Shown: positions 9,415-18,452 of the stretch, one piece after another
How positions within the stretch are numbered: the stretch's first letter is position 1
Layout: the number at the start of each line of letters is the position of its first letter
Assembly: GCF_018918325.1 (NCBI RefSeq)
Contig: NZ_JAHLQH010000049.1
Coordinates: forward strand, 152,905-216,904
DNA length: 64,000 nucleotides
DNA from: Clostridium sp. MSJ-8
Lineage (GTDB): Bacteria > Bacillota > Clostridia > Clostridiales > Clostridiaceae
Direction: 5' to 3'
The notes under the pieces: model-generated
The model's database searches: none
The model's input: the letters and a program-made list of their open reading frames with translations, nothing else
What the model was told of the DNA's origin: nothing
Translations under genes and position numbers: made by a program

Positions 9415-11790
9415 ATGAAAGTACCATATAATTGGATTAAAGATTATGTAGATATAGATGTAACACCACATGAATTAGGAGATATCCTTACATTAACAGG
9501 ATCTCAATTAGAAGAAGTAATGATTCAAGGAGATGAAATTCAAAACGTAGTAGTATGTAAAATACTTAAGATAGAGAAACACCCAGATGCAGATAGATTA
9601 AGTGTATGTCAAGTTGATATTGGAGCTGATGAACCATTACAAATAGTAACAGCTGCAACAAATATGCAAGAAGGAGATAAAGTTCCAGTTGCACTTCATA
9701 AATCAAGACTTGCAGATGGAACAGAAATTAAGAAAGGTAAAATGAGAGGAGTTGCTTCTAATGGTATGTTCTGTTCTGAAGAGGAATTGGGCATAGCAGG
9801 AGATGAACCTGTTCATGGATTACTTATATTAGATAAAGATGCTGTTGTAGGAATGGATATAAAGGAACATTTAGGATTAAACAAAGCAATATTAGATTTT
9901 GATATTACTTCTAATAGACCAGATTGTTTAAGTATGATAGGAATGGCAAGGGAAACAGCAGCTGCATTAGATACAACTTATAAGATGCCTAATTTATCAT
10001 ATGAAGTTAAGGGAAATGGCAATGTTAAGGATGAATTATCTGTAGAGATAAAGAGTGACTTATGTAAGAGATATATGGCTAGAAAGGTTAAGAATGTTAA
10101 GATAGCTCCATCACCAGCATGGATGCAAGAAAGATTATTAGAAGCAGGAGTTAGACCTATAAACAATATAGTAGATATAACTAATTTTGTTATGTTAGAA
10201 ATTGGTGAACCTATGCATGCTTTTGATGCAAGAGAAATATCAACAAATAAAATAATTGTAGATACAGCATCAGATAATGAAAAATTTACTACATTAGATG
10301 AAGTAGAGAGAACTTTAGATAATACATTCTTATGTATAAAAGACACTGATAAGACAGTAGCTTTAGCTGGAATAATGGGTGGATTGAATTCAGAGATAAA
10401 AGATGATACAACAGAAGTTATATTTGAATGTGCTAACTTTGATGGAACTAACATAAGAGTTAATTCTAAGAAATTAGCTCTTAGAACAGAAAGTTCAGGA
10501 AGATTTGAAAAGGACATAGATCCAAACCTAGCAGAACTTGCCCTAGATAGAGCATGTGCCTTAGTATGTGAATTAGGAGCCGGAGAAGTTGTTCATGGAA
10601 CAATAGATGAATATCCATGCAAAAAAGAAGAAGGACATATGGAAGTATCAGTTTCATATATCAATTCATTTTTAGGTACAGATATAAAAGCTGATGATAT
10701 GAAAAAATATCTAGATAGTTTAGACATGAAGACGACAGTAAATGGAGACACTTTAGAGATAACTGTTCCTACATTTAGAGTTGATATTGGAATAAAACAA
10801 GATATAGCAGAAGAAGTAGCAAGAATATATGGCTATGACAAGATTCCTACAACTGTTGTTGATGTAGTTCCAGATAGAGAAAATATTCATAAAAATGATA
10901 AGTTAAGAAAAATAGTTTTAGATACATTAGTATCATCAGGATTAAACCAATCAATATCTTATTCTTTTGTATCACCAAAGGTATTTGATAAAATAAGAGT
11001 AGCAGAAGATTCACCACTTAGAAATGTTATAAAAATTAAAAATCCATTAGGTGAAGATTATTCTGTTATGAGAACTTCAGCACTTCCATCGATAATGGAA
11101 TCATTAGGTAGAAATTATTCAAGAAGTAATGATTATGCTAGTATATTTGAAATAGGAAGAGTATACATTAAAGATGAGGATGAAACAAAGATTCCTACTG
11201 AGAAGAATGTGCTTACTATAGGTATGTATGGAGATGTAGATTTCTATGATCTTAAGGGGATAATAGAGAATCTAGTAGAAGAATTAGGATTAAAGGCTAG
11301 ATATGCAAGAGAAAGCGAAAATCCTACTTTCCATCCAGGAAAAACAGCAAACTTACTAATAAGAAACAAAAATGCAGGTGTATTTGGAGAAATACATCCA
11401 GACGTATTAGAAGCTTATGGAATAGATGTACCTTGTTATGTTGCAGAATTAGATTTAGATATGATGTATGAAGCTGCAGATATAACTAAGAAATATTCAC
11501 CTATTGCAAAATTCCCAGCAGCAACAAGAGATATCGCAATATTAGTTGATGATGCAGTATTAGCAGGTGATGTTGAAGATGCTATAAAGAGAGCAGGAGG
11601 AAATCTTGTAGAAAAGATATCATTATTTGATGTATACAAAGGTGAACAAATAGAAAAAGGTAAGAAGAGTATGGCATATGCTATAGTATATAGAGATGTT
11701 AGAAAATCATTAACAGATAATGAAGTTAATAAAGTTCATGATAAGATATTAAAAGCTCTAGAGCATAAATTAGGGGCTGTTTTAAGATAA
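9415..11790 (+). CDS. pheT: phenylalanine--tRNA ligase beta subunit
   Basis: A full-length bacterial PheT (791 aa). It has an EMAP-II-like tRNA-binding domain (about 40–150, [17 protein letters not shown]), the B3/B4 editing region, B5 with [15 protein letters not shown], a catalytic-like core and a C-terminal anticodon-binding FDX-ACB domain ([15 protein letters not shown] to the end). It starts 31 bp after pheS with GGACGGAGG upstream and is closed by the terminator at 11805. Confidence 0.97.
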   Translation: MKVPYNWIKDYVDIDVTPHELGDILTLTGSQLEEVMIQGDEIQNVVVCKILKIEKHPDADRLSVCQVDIGADEPLQIVTAATNMQEGDKVPVALHKSRLADGTEIKKGKMRGVASNGMFCSEEELGIAGDEPVHGLLILDKDAVVGMDIKEHLGLNKAILDFDITSNRPDCLSMIGMARETAAALDTTYKMPNLSYEVKGNGNVKDELSVEIKSDLCKRYMARKVKNVKIAPSPAWMQERLLEAGVRPINNIVDITNFVMLEIGEPMHAFDAREISTNKIIVDTASDNEKFTTLDEVERTLDNTFLCIKDTDKTVALAGIMGGLNSEIKDDTTEVIFECANFDGTNIRVNSKKLALRTESSGRFEKDIDPNLAELALDRACALVCELGAGEVVHGTIDEYPCKKEEGHMEVSVSYINSFLGTDIKADDMKKYLDSLDMKTTVNGDTLEITVPTFRVDIGIKQDIAEEVARIYGYDKIPTTVVDVVPDRENIHKNDKLRKIVLDTLVSSGLNQSISYSFVSPKVFDKIRVAEDSPLRNVIKIKNPLGEDYSVMRTSALPSIMESLGRNYSRSNDYASIFEIGRVYIKDEDETKIPTEKNVLTIGMYGDVDFYDLKGIIENLVEELGLKARYARESENPTFHPGKTANLLIRNKNAGVFGEIHPDVLEAYGIDVPCYVAELDLDMMYEAADITKKYSPIAKFPAATRDIAILVDDAVLAGDVEDAIKRAGGNLVEKISLFDVYKGEQIEKGKKSMAYAIVYRDVRKSLTDNEVNKVHDKILKALEHKLGAVLR

Positions 11791-11804
11791 TAATTTGTTT
11801 GCTA

Positions 11805-11851
11805 TAAAAAAAGTGGTTTTATACAATTTCTAGTGTAAAATCACTTTTTTA
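11805..11851 (+). terminator. terminator after pheT
   Basis: AAAAAAGTGGTTTTATAC pairs with GTGTAAAATCACTTTTTT with two wobble pairs around an 8-nt loop. A run of T's closes the pheST operon. Confidence 0.88.
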
Positions 11852-11898
11852 CTAAACAGAAAGTTTATATTAAAAGAAATATAGGGAGATTAGAAGAT

Positions 11899-12393
11899 AT
11901 GGAGTATATACATAAATATATGTCGCCTATTGGAGGAATTACTATGGCAAGTAATGGAGAAAAGCTAATAGGATTATGGTTTGATGGACAGAGATATTTT
12001 GCAGATACACTTGGAAATGATTATATAGAAGAAAAACTTCCGATATTTGAAGAAACCTGTAGATGGTTAGATATTTATTTTAATGGCAAGGTACCTGAAT
12101 TTATGCCAGAAATATCAATAAATACAACAAGCTTTAGAAGAGAAGTATGGAAAGTATTATTATCAATTCCTTATGGTAAAACAATGACTTATGGAGAAAT
12201 TGCAAATACGATTGCAGATCAAAGGGGAATAAAGAGGATGTCAGCACAAGCAGTTGGAAATGCAGTAGGACATAATCCTATATCTATTATTATTCCTTGT
12301 CATAGAGTTGTTGGTCAAAATGGAAAATTGACAGGCTATGCAGGTGGTTTAGATAAGAAATTGTGGCTATTAAATATGGAAACACATAAATAA
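11899..12393 (+). CDS. ogt: methylated-DNA--protein-cysteine methyltransferase
   Basis: The 164-aa suicide repair protein removes O6-methylguanine (and O4-methylthymine) from DNA. The active-site motif IPCHRVVG is present with acceptor C134, preceded by the Asn-hinge/helix–turn–helix region (SIPYGKTMTYGEIAN) and followed by LTGYAGGL. The N-terminal domain begins directly at MEYIHKYMSPIGG, and no AdaA-type regulator is fused. It is monocistronic, with AGGGAGATTAG upstream. Confidence 0.95.
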   Translation: MEYIHKYMSPIGGITMASNGEKLIGLWFDGQRYFADTLGNDYIEEKLPIFEETCRWLDIYFNGKVPEFMPEISINTTSFRREVWKVLLSIPYGKTMTYGEIANTIADQRGIKRMSAQAVGNAVGHNPISIIIPCHRVVGQNGKLTGYAGGLDKKLWLLNMETHK

Positions 12394-12595
12394 AGAAATT
12401 CTTAATATTATTAGGTATTATTATAGATGAAATACTTATTGCAATAGATAAAACTTAAAATTACTATAAGTTTGGGATAATTAAAATCAAAGTCATTCTA
12501 TTTTAATCAAGTACTTCAATTAATGCTATTATATTTTAATTATAAACATTCGCTATTTACAAATTATTTGCTTTTTGTTATGATAATAGGCATTT
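12394..12595. other. intergenic DNA with a fragment of a dispersed repeat
   Basis: No gene is supported here. Bases of about 12,520–12,545 match the right arm of the palindromic repeat seen at 13.8, 14.2 and 18.4 kb (AATGCTATTATATTTTAATT). A shorter inverted stretch (TTAAAATCAAAG... TTCTATTTTAAT) lies just before it. It looks like a remnant of the accessory repeat family. Confidence 0.5.
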
Positions 12596-12626
12596 TTGTA
12601 CATTATAATATTATTATAGTGTACAA
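12596..12626. promoter_or_regulatory. 14-bp inverted repeat, candidate operator
   Basis: TTGTACATTATAAT (12596–12609) and ATTATAGTGTACAA (12613–12626) form an inverted repeat with a 3-bp centre and two mismatches. It includes a TATAAT-like hexamer at 12604–12609 and ends 4 bp before the AGGTGG of the next gene. The geometry suits a dimeric repressor site over a promoter. No regulator is encoded next to it. Confidence 0.5.
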
Positions 12627-12642
12627 TTAGGTGGTGATATAT

Positions 12643-13149
12643 ATGGAATTTGAAATCAAGAAGATTCATGTAGGATGGTTTGGTATGACTTTTAATGCTG
12701 ATGACAAAAACGTTTACATAGTCACAACTAGTAAGTGGTTAAATGATGGACCTAGACATTTTTTACAAGCATTTAATGAGATATTAACAATAAATCACGG
12801 AGAAAGATATGTTATATTAGATGATGAACCAGGTGCTAATATTATATGTATGAAGAAAGTGAAGCCTGGAATGATAAATATTAGTATATATGCAATTATT
12901 GAATGGTATGATTCTAGAATTAAGTTATATGGAGAAAAGATGCCAGATAACTTAGAAATATATGAAAAACTATTAGACGCAAACTTTAGTACTGTCAAAC
13001 TATCTCATGATATATTAGATGCATTTGGGGAATATAGTCGTGGAGATAAAAATGAATATTATAATAAACATTGGTTTGAGTTTCCAGATGATGATTATGA
13101 AAAACTAAAAAAATTAGTGTCAGGAAGTAGTATGAGTGATGTGGGATGA
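12643..13149 (+). CDS. hypothetical protein
   Basis: A soluble 168-aa protein, acidic overall, with many aromatic residues (HVGWFGMTFN, KHWFEFPDDDYEKL). No family is recognised and no catalytic motif stands out. I chose the ATG at 12643, 6 nt after AGGTGG. The GTGs at 12631 and 12634 lie inside the ribosome site. It stands alone, preceded by an inverted repeat that may be an operator and followed by the 1.4-kb repeat block. That isolation suggests an accessory gene. Confidence 0.65.
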   Translation: MEFEIKKIHVGWFGMTFNADDKNVYIVTTSKWLNDGPRHFLQAFNEILTINHGERYVILDDEPGANIICMKKVKPGMINISIYAIIEWYDSRIKLYGEKMPDNLEIYEKLLDANFSTVKLSHDILDAFGEYSRGDKNEYYNKHWFEFPDDDYEKLKKLVSGSSMSDVG

Positions 13150-13433
13150 TTTGTATAATATTGTTAGATAGCTTATATTTTACAATAATTAATATCAAAA
13201 TTATATGTTTAAGTAAATAATATAATATGGATAAAATCCAATGTTATTTGGTTTGATTAATATTATGTTTATTATTAGTATCAATATTATATGTTTTCAT
13301 AAATAGCATAATTTCATTAAGCATTTCTAAATATAAAAAAATTAAGTTAGCTAAATGTTGTAAACTCACTAAAGTTCAAACAGTACAACATTTTAAACGC
13401 TACCTTAATTTTTTTATAATAAGAAATCCTAAA
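13150..13433. repeat. left arm of long palindrome centred on hairpin A
   Basis: Starting just after the stop at 13149, this arm reads ATTGTTAGATAGC..., AATTAATATCAAAATTATAT and CCAATGTTATTTGG, up to the central hairpin. Nearly the same arm occurs after the stops at 17644 and 29396, and in shorter form after 60739. Its inverted counterpart lies at about 13,440–13,565 (AAATAACATTGG, AATTTGATATTAATT). The fold-back spans about 400 bp centred near 13,370. No coding frame is supported. Confidence 0.8.
13335..13418 (+). repeat. covarying hairpin element, copy A
   Basis: The outer stem is ATTAAGTTAGC with GCTACCTTAAT (one mismatch). The inner stem is a perfect AAATGTTGTA/TACAACATTT. The apex is AACTCACTAAAGTTCA, and a T run follows. 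It is the apex of the long palindrome and lies 186 bp 3' of the gene at 12643–13149, in the same orientation. Compared with copies B–G, both stems change on both sides. Confidence 0.85.
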
Positions 13434-13680
13434 ATTCATTATGAAGATTTATTCAAAGCAATAATATTGATACAAATAAAGAAAATCATAATATTAGCAT
13501 TATCAAATAACATTGGATTTTTTATTATCAATATTTACTTAAATCAATAATTTGATATTAATTAACTGAAAAGATAAGTGATTAAATAATAAATATATTC
13601 AATAATTTTTTAAAAGTAAGAATTACTGATGAATACTTAAAATAATACAGATACACTAAAAATCACCATAACGCTTAAAT

Positions 13681-13835
13681 AATTAAAATATAATAAGCTT
13701 AGTGGAAGTAACCATTATTGTTAGGGTTAGAATTATAGGTAGATATAGAATAATATAACCATGAAAAATTAAAGATTAGTATAAATGATATGGAACAATA
13801 GGTTACTGCAACTAATGCTATTATATTTTAATTAT
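13681..13835. repeat. second palindrome type, copy P1
   Basis: AATTAAAATATAATAAGCTT followed by AGTGGAAGTAACC is mirrored by GGTTACTGCAACTAATGC with ATTATATTTTAATT, about 33 bp per arm with a few mismatches and roughly 90 bp between them. It lies inside tandem unit 1. Confidence 0.8.
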
Positions 13836-14090
13836 AATCATTCATTATGAAGATTTATTCAAAGCAATAATATTGATACAAATAAAGAAAATCATAATAT
13901 TAGCATTATCAAATAACATTGGATTTTTTATTATCAATATTTACTTAAATCAATAATTTGATATTAATTAACTGAAAAGATAAATAATCAAAAATAAATG
14001 TATTTAATAACTTTTTTAAGCAAGAATTACTGAAGAATTAAGATGCTTATAATAATATAGATACACTAAAAATCACAATAACGCTTAAAT

Positions 14091-14245
14091 AATTAAAATA
14101 TAATAAGCTTAGTGGAAGTAACCATTATTGTTAGGGTTAGAATTATAGGTAGATATAGAATAATATAACCATGAAGAATTAAAGATTAGTATAAATGATA
14201 TGGAACAATAGGTTACTGCAACTAATGCTATTATATTTTAATTAT
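14091..14245. repeat. second palindrome type, copy P2
   Basis: Near-identical to P1, inside tandem unit 2: the same two arms (ending AGTAACC and starting GGTTACT), with the same interior including TTAGGGTTAGAATTATAGG. Confidence 0.8.
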
Positions 14246-14521
14246 CAATATTTACTTAAATCAATAATTTGATATTAATTAACTAAAAAGATAAGTAATC
14301 CAAAAGAAATATATTCAATAATTTTTTTAGTAAGAAAAATTAATGCCATTTAATGCTTTAATTATAAATTGCCTTTATATGTTTAATGAGAAATTTTGCT
14401 TGATATTATAGTTGCTGTAATATTGTAAATGTGAATTTTCTATGATATTCTCCTAATTAGGAATTCTAGGGAAGATAAATTAATCAGAGAATTCTATTTT
14501 TTAAGGAGGTAAGATATATTT

Positions 14522-17500
14522 ATGAAGAAAATTAAAGAGAGAGGTATCGCACTTGTTTTAACTGTATTAATGGTTTTATTTACAGTACCTAATATTGCAT
14601 TTGCAGCAAATAATCCACCAAGTGAAATTAAAAATTGCGAATCAAATTTTGGCTATGATTTTAAAATCGAATTTAATGATACAGATAAAGAATGGCTTGA
14701 AGCAATTGATGAAATAATAATTGCTAACGAGAATTATTCAAAAGGTACATCAAGTTATAGTGTTTGGAATAATAAATACTATTACATTGATAAAGATAAT
14801 CAATATCTTTATATTGGCGAAGGGGGAGCTTTTGTAGACAATAAAGCAAGATGTGTAATAAAGGCTAACGGATATGAAGATTTGGTTTTGGAATTAGATA
14901 AAAGTAATCATACTGCAATTATATCAAAGGATTCATCTGAAGAAGATGAGAAATGCAAACATAGTGGTGGTATAGCAACATGTATAGAACAAGCAACTTG
15001 TGAAAAATGTGGCAAGAAATATGGTGAATTAGGACCACATAATTATATTAATGGAGTATGTACTGTATGTGGTGACACATTAACAGCAGCACCTGAAGTA
15101 TCATTAGAATCAGAATCTTATTATCTTGTTTTTAAAATAAAAGAAAAGGGATATGTATCAGGAATATCATCAATTTCTGAAAATGATACAGAATGGAAAG
15201 AACAATCATTTAAGATGGCTCTTAATGGAAAGCAATACTATTTAGATAAAGAAAATGACTGCATATATTTTGATAAATTTAATGGGATTCCATTTGAAAC
15301 AGGTGGAATTATAACAATAAAAAATGAAGCTTATCAAGATATAAAATTAAAAGTAAATGTTGTTAATGATAAAGATGTTAATATTATTCCTGTTACAGAT
15401 GATGTAGAAGTTGGAGATGAATATAGATTACATGTAAGATTAGTTGGAAACTTTGAAGCAGCTATAATTAATCAAAAAGGTTATGATGCAGTAACAAGTG
15501 CTTCAACTAGTGTTACACAAAATAAAAATAGTAGTGCAGAAGTACAAGCTGTTATATTACCAAAGGATAAAGAACCAACAGAAGAAGATTGGAAACCACT
15601 ATGTGATAGTAATATTTCTTTAAATACCGCAAAGGACAAAACTTTTGTAACATTAGATGATCAATCAGGCATGGTTGGAGTGTATTCACCATATGATAGT
15701 TCTGTAACTTTATCAGGTACACCAGAAAAGAAAGGTGAATACCCAATAACTGTAACAATAACTGATAATCAAGGAAGAAGAGCTACAAGTAATGCACTTA
15801 TATTTAAGGTTTATTCAGGTGAAGAAAATTTAGAAGATCAACTTACAACAGAAAATTGTACTCAAACTGCTGATGGTAAATATATGTATGATATGGAACC
15901 ATGGGCAATTAAAAATTTTGATAATGATGATAATATAGTATATGTACCTAAAAATATAAAAGCTTGGTATGGTTCTCATACATCAGGTACTTATGGAAAA
16001 TTAGGATATTCAATTCCATCAGCTTCAAAAACTACTCAAACTCTTGTAGTACCAAAGGGGTGTGATTTAACATTAGTAAATATGGATGTTTTGAGTAGTG
16101 TACGTATTGTTGTTGAAAATGGAGGTAAGCTATCTCTACATGATACTCCTATTCAAGGCATTGTTGAAGTAAAAAAAGGTGGAACTTTCTCTATGAATTA
16201 TAATGATTTTGGAGATGGAGAATTCCTTACAGGTTCTTCTATAAATGGACAACTGATACTTCAAGATGGAGCTACTGTAGTTAATTCAATTATTTATTCT
16301 AATACTAATTATATTGCAAATGGTGATGAAACTAGATCAAATATTAATCCTGTAGTTGTAGCAAATGGTAATGTTAATGTTATAGGTACAGTAGTAATTC
16401 GTGGAGATGAATCACCTATGGGTATAAATGCAACAACAGGGAAAGCAAATCCAGGACAAACAGGATTAAAAGTTAATGGAAAACTTAATATAACAGAAGG
16501 ATCATATCTTGCTGTGTATGGTGGGGGTCATCTTGCACTTACTACAAATGGTGGGACAGCAATTGTTCTTAATAATGGAGAAATTACTGGTAAAGGTAAA
16601 CTAATAGCTGTTGCTGGTGATGGAACATTTGGTTATGGCGGAAATGCAGTTGAAGGAAAAGGAATTATATCAGTTAAAGATGCATACTTAGAAGGTGGAG
16701 CTGCAATAAAACCTATGAAAAATGAAGTAGGAGGCAGTGCAATAACAGAAGGTATTAAAATCGCAGATACAACTAATCGTAATTTAATTAATGGAGAAAC
16801 AAATACTACAGGAAATGTTGACTATGACAATGACACATATTGGGGAAGCATTGCAGATCCTCTTCCAAGTTTTGATGGTGCAGATAGTAAGTATCAAGTA
16901 GAAAAAAATGGCGTTACTAACATTAAAAAAGAGTATACATTAACATTATCACCAGAAAATACTAGTATTTATGTTGGAGATGTGTTTAATATAACATATT
17001 CTGTTAACCCAATAGATGCAACTAATCAAGGAGTTATATACTCAAGTAGTGATGAATCAATAGCAACTGTAGATAATAATGGTATTGTAACTGCAATTGC
17101 AGAAGGAAATGTTGTTATAAAAGTAACTACAGTAGATGGAACTCATAGTGCTGTTTGTAATGTAACTGTAGCTCATAAGCATGTATATAGTGATGAATGG
17201 AAATGGGATACAAATAATCATTATCATATATGCACATGTGGTGATATAGCAGATTCTGAAACACATGTATTTGGCGATTGGACTGTAATACAAGAAGCTA
17301 CTATAGAAGAAGATGGCATTAATGAACGTGTATGTACTGTTTGTGGTTTCATAGAAAGAACAACTACAAAATATGCTATAATTCCAGATTCAAATAAAGT
17401 TTTAGATGTGGATAATAACAAGAATAACAATGATAAAATTAATAAAGTTAATAATATAAAAGTTAATGATAATAATATAGTAAATAAATCAAGTAAGAAT

Positions 17501-17644
17501 GAAAAGGATAGTAATAAAGTTATAAAAGAATCTAATGCTATCAAGACAGGAGATAATAATTCTTATATTGTATATGGTGTTATGATGATCTTAAGTATCG
17601 CATTATATGCAGTATATTTAAACAAGAGAAAGAAATTAAGTTAA
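14522..17644 (+). CDS. large cell-surface adhesin-like protein with Ig-like domain
   Basis: A 1040-aa secreted protein. The signal peptide (about 1–28) ends TVPNIAFA/AN. Two DUF1533 (Hbi-like) repeats appear at about 40–138 and 195–285. A Cys/His pattern (CKHSGG, CEKCGKKYGELGPHNY, CTVCGDT) lies at about 145–183 and recurs near the C-terminus (CTCGD, CTVCGF). A Big_2-type Ig domain is at about 800–885. The end has KTGDN, one hydrophobic helix and KRKK, a sorting-signal layout lacking the usual proline before KTGD. The ribosome site is TAAGGAGGT. Repeats flank it on both sides. The ligand is unknown, and adhesion is inferred from architecture. Confidence 0.8.
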   Translation: MKKIKERGIALVLTVLMVLFTVPNIAFAANNPPSEIKNCESNFGYDFKIEFNDTDKEWLEAIDEIIIANENYSKGTSSYSVWNNKYYYIDKDNQYLYIGEGGAFVDNKARCVIKANGYEDLVLELDKSNHTAIISKDSSEEDEKCKHSGGIATCIEQATCEKCGKKYGELGPHNYINGVCTVCGDTLTAAPEVSLESESYYLVFKIKEKGYVSGISSISENDTEWKEQSFKMALNGKQYYLDKENDCIYFDKFNGIPFETGGIITIKNEAYQDIKLKVNVVNDKDVNIIPVTDDVEVGDEYRLHVRLVGNFEAAIINQKGYDAVTSASTSVTQNKNSSAEVQAVILPKDKEPTEEDWKPLCDSNISLNTAKDKTFVTLDDQSGMVGVYSPYDSSVTLSGTPEKKGEYPITVTITDNQGRRATSNALIFKVYSGEENLEDQLTTENCTQTADGKYMYDMEPWAIKNFDNDDNIVYVPKNIKAWYGSHTSGTYGKLGYSIPSASKTTQTLVVPKGCDLTLVNMDVLSSVRIVVENGGKLSLHDTPIQGIVEVKKGGTFSMNYNDFGDGEFLTGSSINGQLILQDGATVVNSIIYSNTNYIANGDETRSNINPVVVANGNVNVIGTVVIRGDESPMGINATTGKANPGQTGLKVNGKLNITEGSYLAVYGGGHLALTTNGGTAIVLNNGEITGKGKLIAVAGDGTFGYGGNAVEGKGIISVKDAYLEGGAAIKPMKNEVGGSAITEGIKIADTTNRNLINGETNTTGNVDYDNDTYWGSIADPLPSFDGADSKYQVEKNGVTNIKKEYTLTLSPENTSIYVGDVFNITYSVNPIDATNQGVIYSSSDESIATVDNNGIVTAIAEGNVVIKVTTVDGTHSAVCNVTVAHKHVYSDEWKWDTNNHYHICTCGDIADSETHVFGDWTVIQEATIEEDGINERVCTVCGFIERTTTKYAIIPDSNKVLDVDNNKNNNDKINKVNNIKVNDNNIVNKSSKNEKDSNKVIKESNAIKTGDNNSYIVYGVMMILSIALYAVYLNKRKKLS

Positions 17645-17938
17645 CATTATTGTTAGATAACTTATATTTTACAATAATTAATATCAAAATTATATGTTTA
17701 AGTAAATAATGTAATATGTAAAAAATCCAATGTTATTTGGTTTGATTAATATTATGTTTATTATTAGTATCAATATTATATGTTTTCATAAATAGCATAA
17801 TTTCATTAAGTATTTCTAACTATAAAAAAATTAAGGTATTATTGTTAAATAACTTATGTTTCACAATAATTAATATCAAAATTATATGTTCTAAGTAAAT
17901 AATATAATATCATTAAGTATTTACTAATATAATAAAAA
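17645..17938. repeat. duplicated left arms of the palindrome centred on hairpin B
   Basis: The arm seen at 13,150 starts again 3 bp after the stop (ATTGTTAGATAACTTATA). A second, shorter start of it follows at about 17,838 (ATTGTTAAATAACTTATG), so one insertion appears nested in another. The second copy runs directly into hairpin B. No gene is supported. Confidence 0.8.
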
Positions 17939-18018
17939 AGAGTAAAGATCCCTAAATACTATAAACTCGCTAAAGCTCAGACAGTATAGTATTTTTAACG
18001 GGATCTTTACATTTTTAT
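17939..18018 (+). repeat. covarying hairpin element, copy B
   Basis: Perfect outer stem GTAAAGATCCC/GGGATCTTTAC, perfect inner stem AAATACTATA/TATAGTATTT, and apex AACTCGCTAAAGCTCA. It is identical to copy C (29.6 kb) over about 71 nt. It lies about 295 bp 3' of the surface-protein gene, in the same orientation. It could act as a terminator. Confidence 0.87.
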
Positions 18019-18196
18019 TATAAGAAATACTAAATTCTATTATAAATAATTTACTTAAATCAATAATTTGATATTAATAACTGAAAAATAAGTAATCTAA
18101 AAAATATATTCAATAATTTTTTTAGTAAGAATTACTGAAGACTTAAGATATTTGCAGACAATATAGATATATTAAAAATCACCATAACGCTTAAAT
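18019..18196. repeat. right arm of palindrome and shared repeat tail
   Basis: Reads TTATTATAAGAAATACTAAA, then ACTTAAATCAATAATTTGAT and AAAAATCACCATAACGCTTA. The same modules occur at 13.5–13.7, 14.0–14.1, 29.66–29.76 and 57.66–57.73 kb. No gene is supported. Confidence 0.7.
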
Positions 18197-18382
18197 AATT
18201 AAAATAGAAGTTATTTGATGGAACAAAGCATTTTTGCTAGGGAAGAATTAATAATGTTTATAATAAATAAAATACTGTGAGAAATTAAAGGTAAGTATTA
18301 ATGAAATTGAACAAACGATTTGTAAAATCAAATCACTTCTTATTTTAATTACTGAAACTAATGCTATTATATTTTAATTATA
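18197..18382. repeat. second palindrome type, copy P3
   Basis: AATTAAAATAGAAGTTATTT with GAT is mirrored by ATCAAATCACTTCTTATTTT with AATT (18,327–18,350). The extra arm fragment AATGCTATTATATTTTAATT follows at about 18,360. The interior matches the copy at 57.7 kb, including GGAACAAAGCATTTTTGCTA. Confidence 0.75.
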
Positions 18383-18452
18383 CAAGCACTCTATAAATTA
18401 TTAAGAAAAGTATACGAAAATAAATATGATTATGATTGTAGAGGAGACAATA

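Larger units (their letters stand above)
13434..14340. repeat. tandem duplication, about 406-bp unit, 2.2 copies
   Basis: Unit 1 is 13,434–13,839 and unit 2 is 13,840–14,245, both beginning ATTCATTATGAAGATTTATT. They are near-identical, with small indels. A third partial unit (about 14,243–14,340) restarts at TCAATATTTACTTAAATCAA. Each full unit holds half of the long fold-back arm, then a second palindrome. No open frame is supported on either strand. Confidence 0.88.

Noticed and set aside
9978..10517. 179-aa minus-strand frame inside pheT
   Set aside because: Antisense shadow of a highly conserved gene, with no ribosome site.
13150..14521. Possible CRISPR array because of dense repeats
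   Set aside because: The repeats are long (about 406-bp units) and palindromic. There are no 25–40-bp direct repeats with uniform spacers and no cas genes in the window.
17224..17544. 106-aa minus-strand frame inside the surface-protein gene
   Set aside because: Low-complexity Leu/Ser-rich antisense translation of the Asn/Asp/Lys-rich 3' end; not a gene.
18426..18452. Earlier ATG for the gene at 18453
   Set aside because: It has no ribosome site; the GAGGAG lies between it and 18453.
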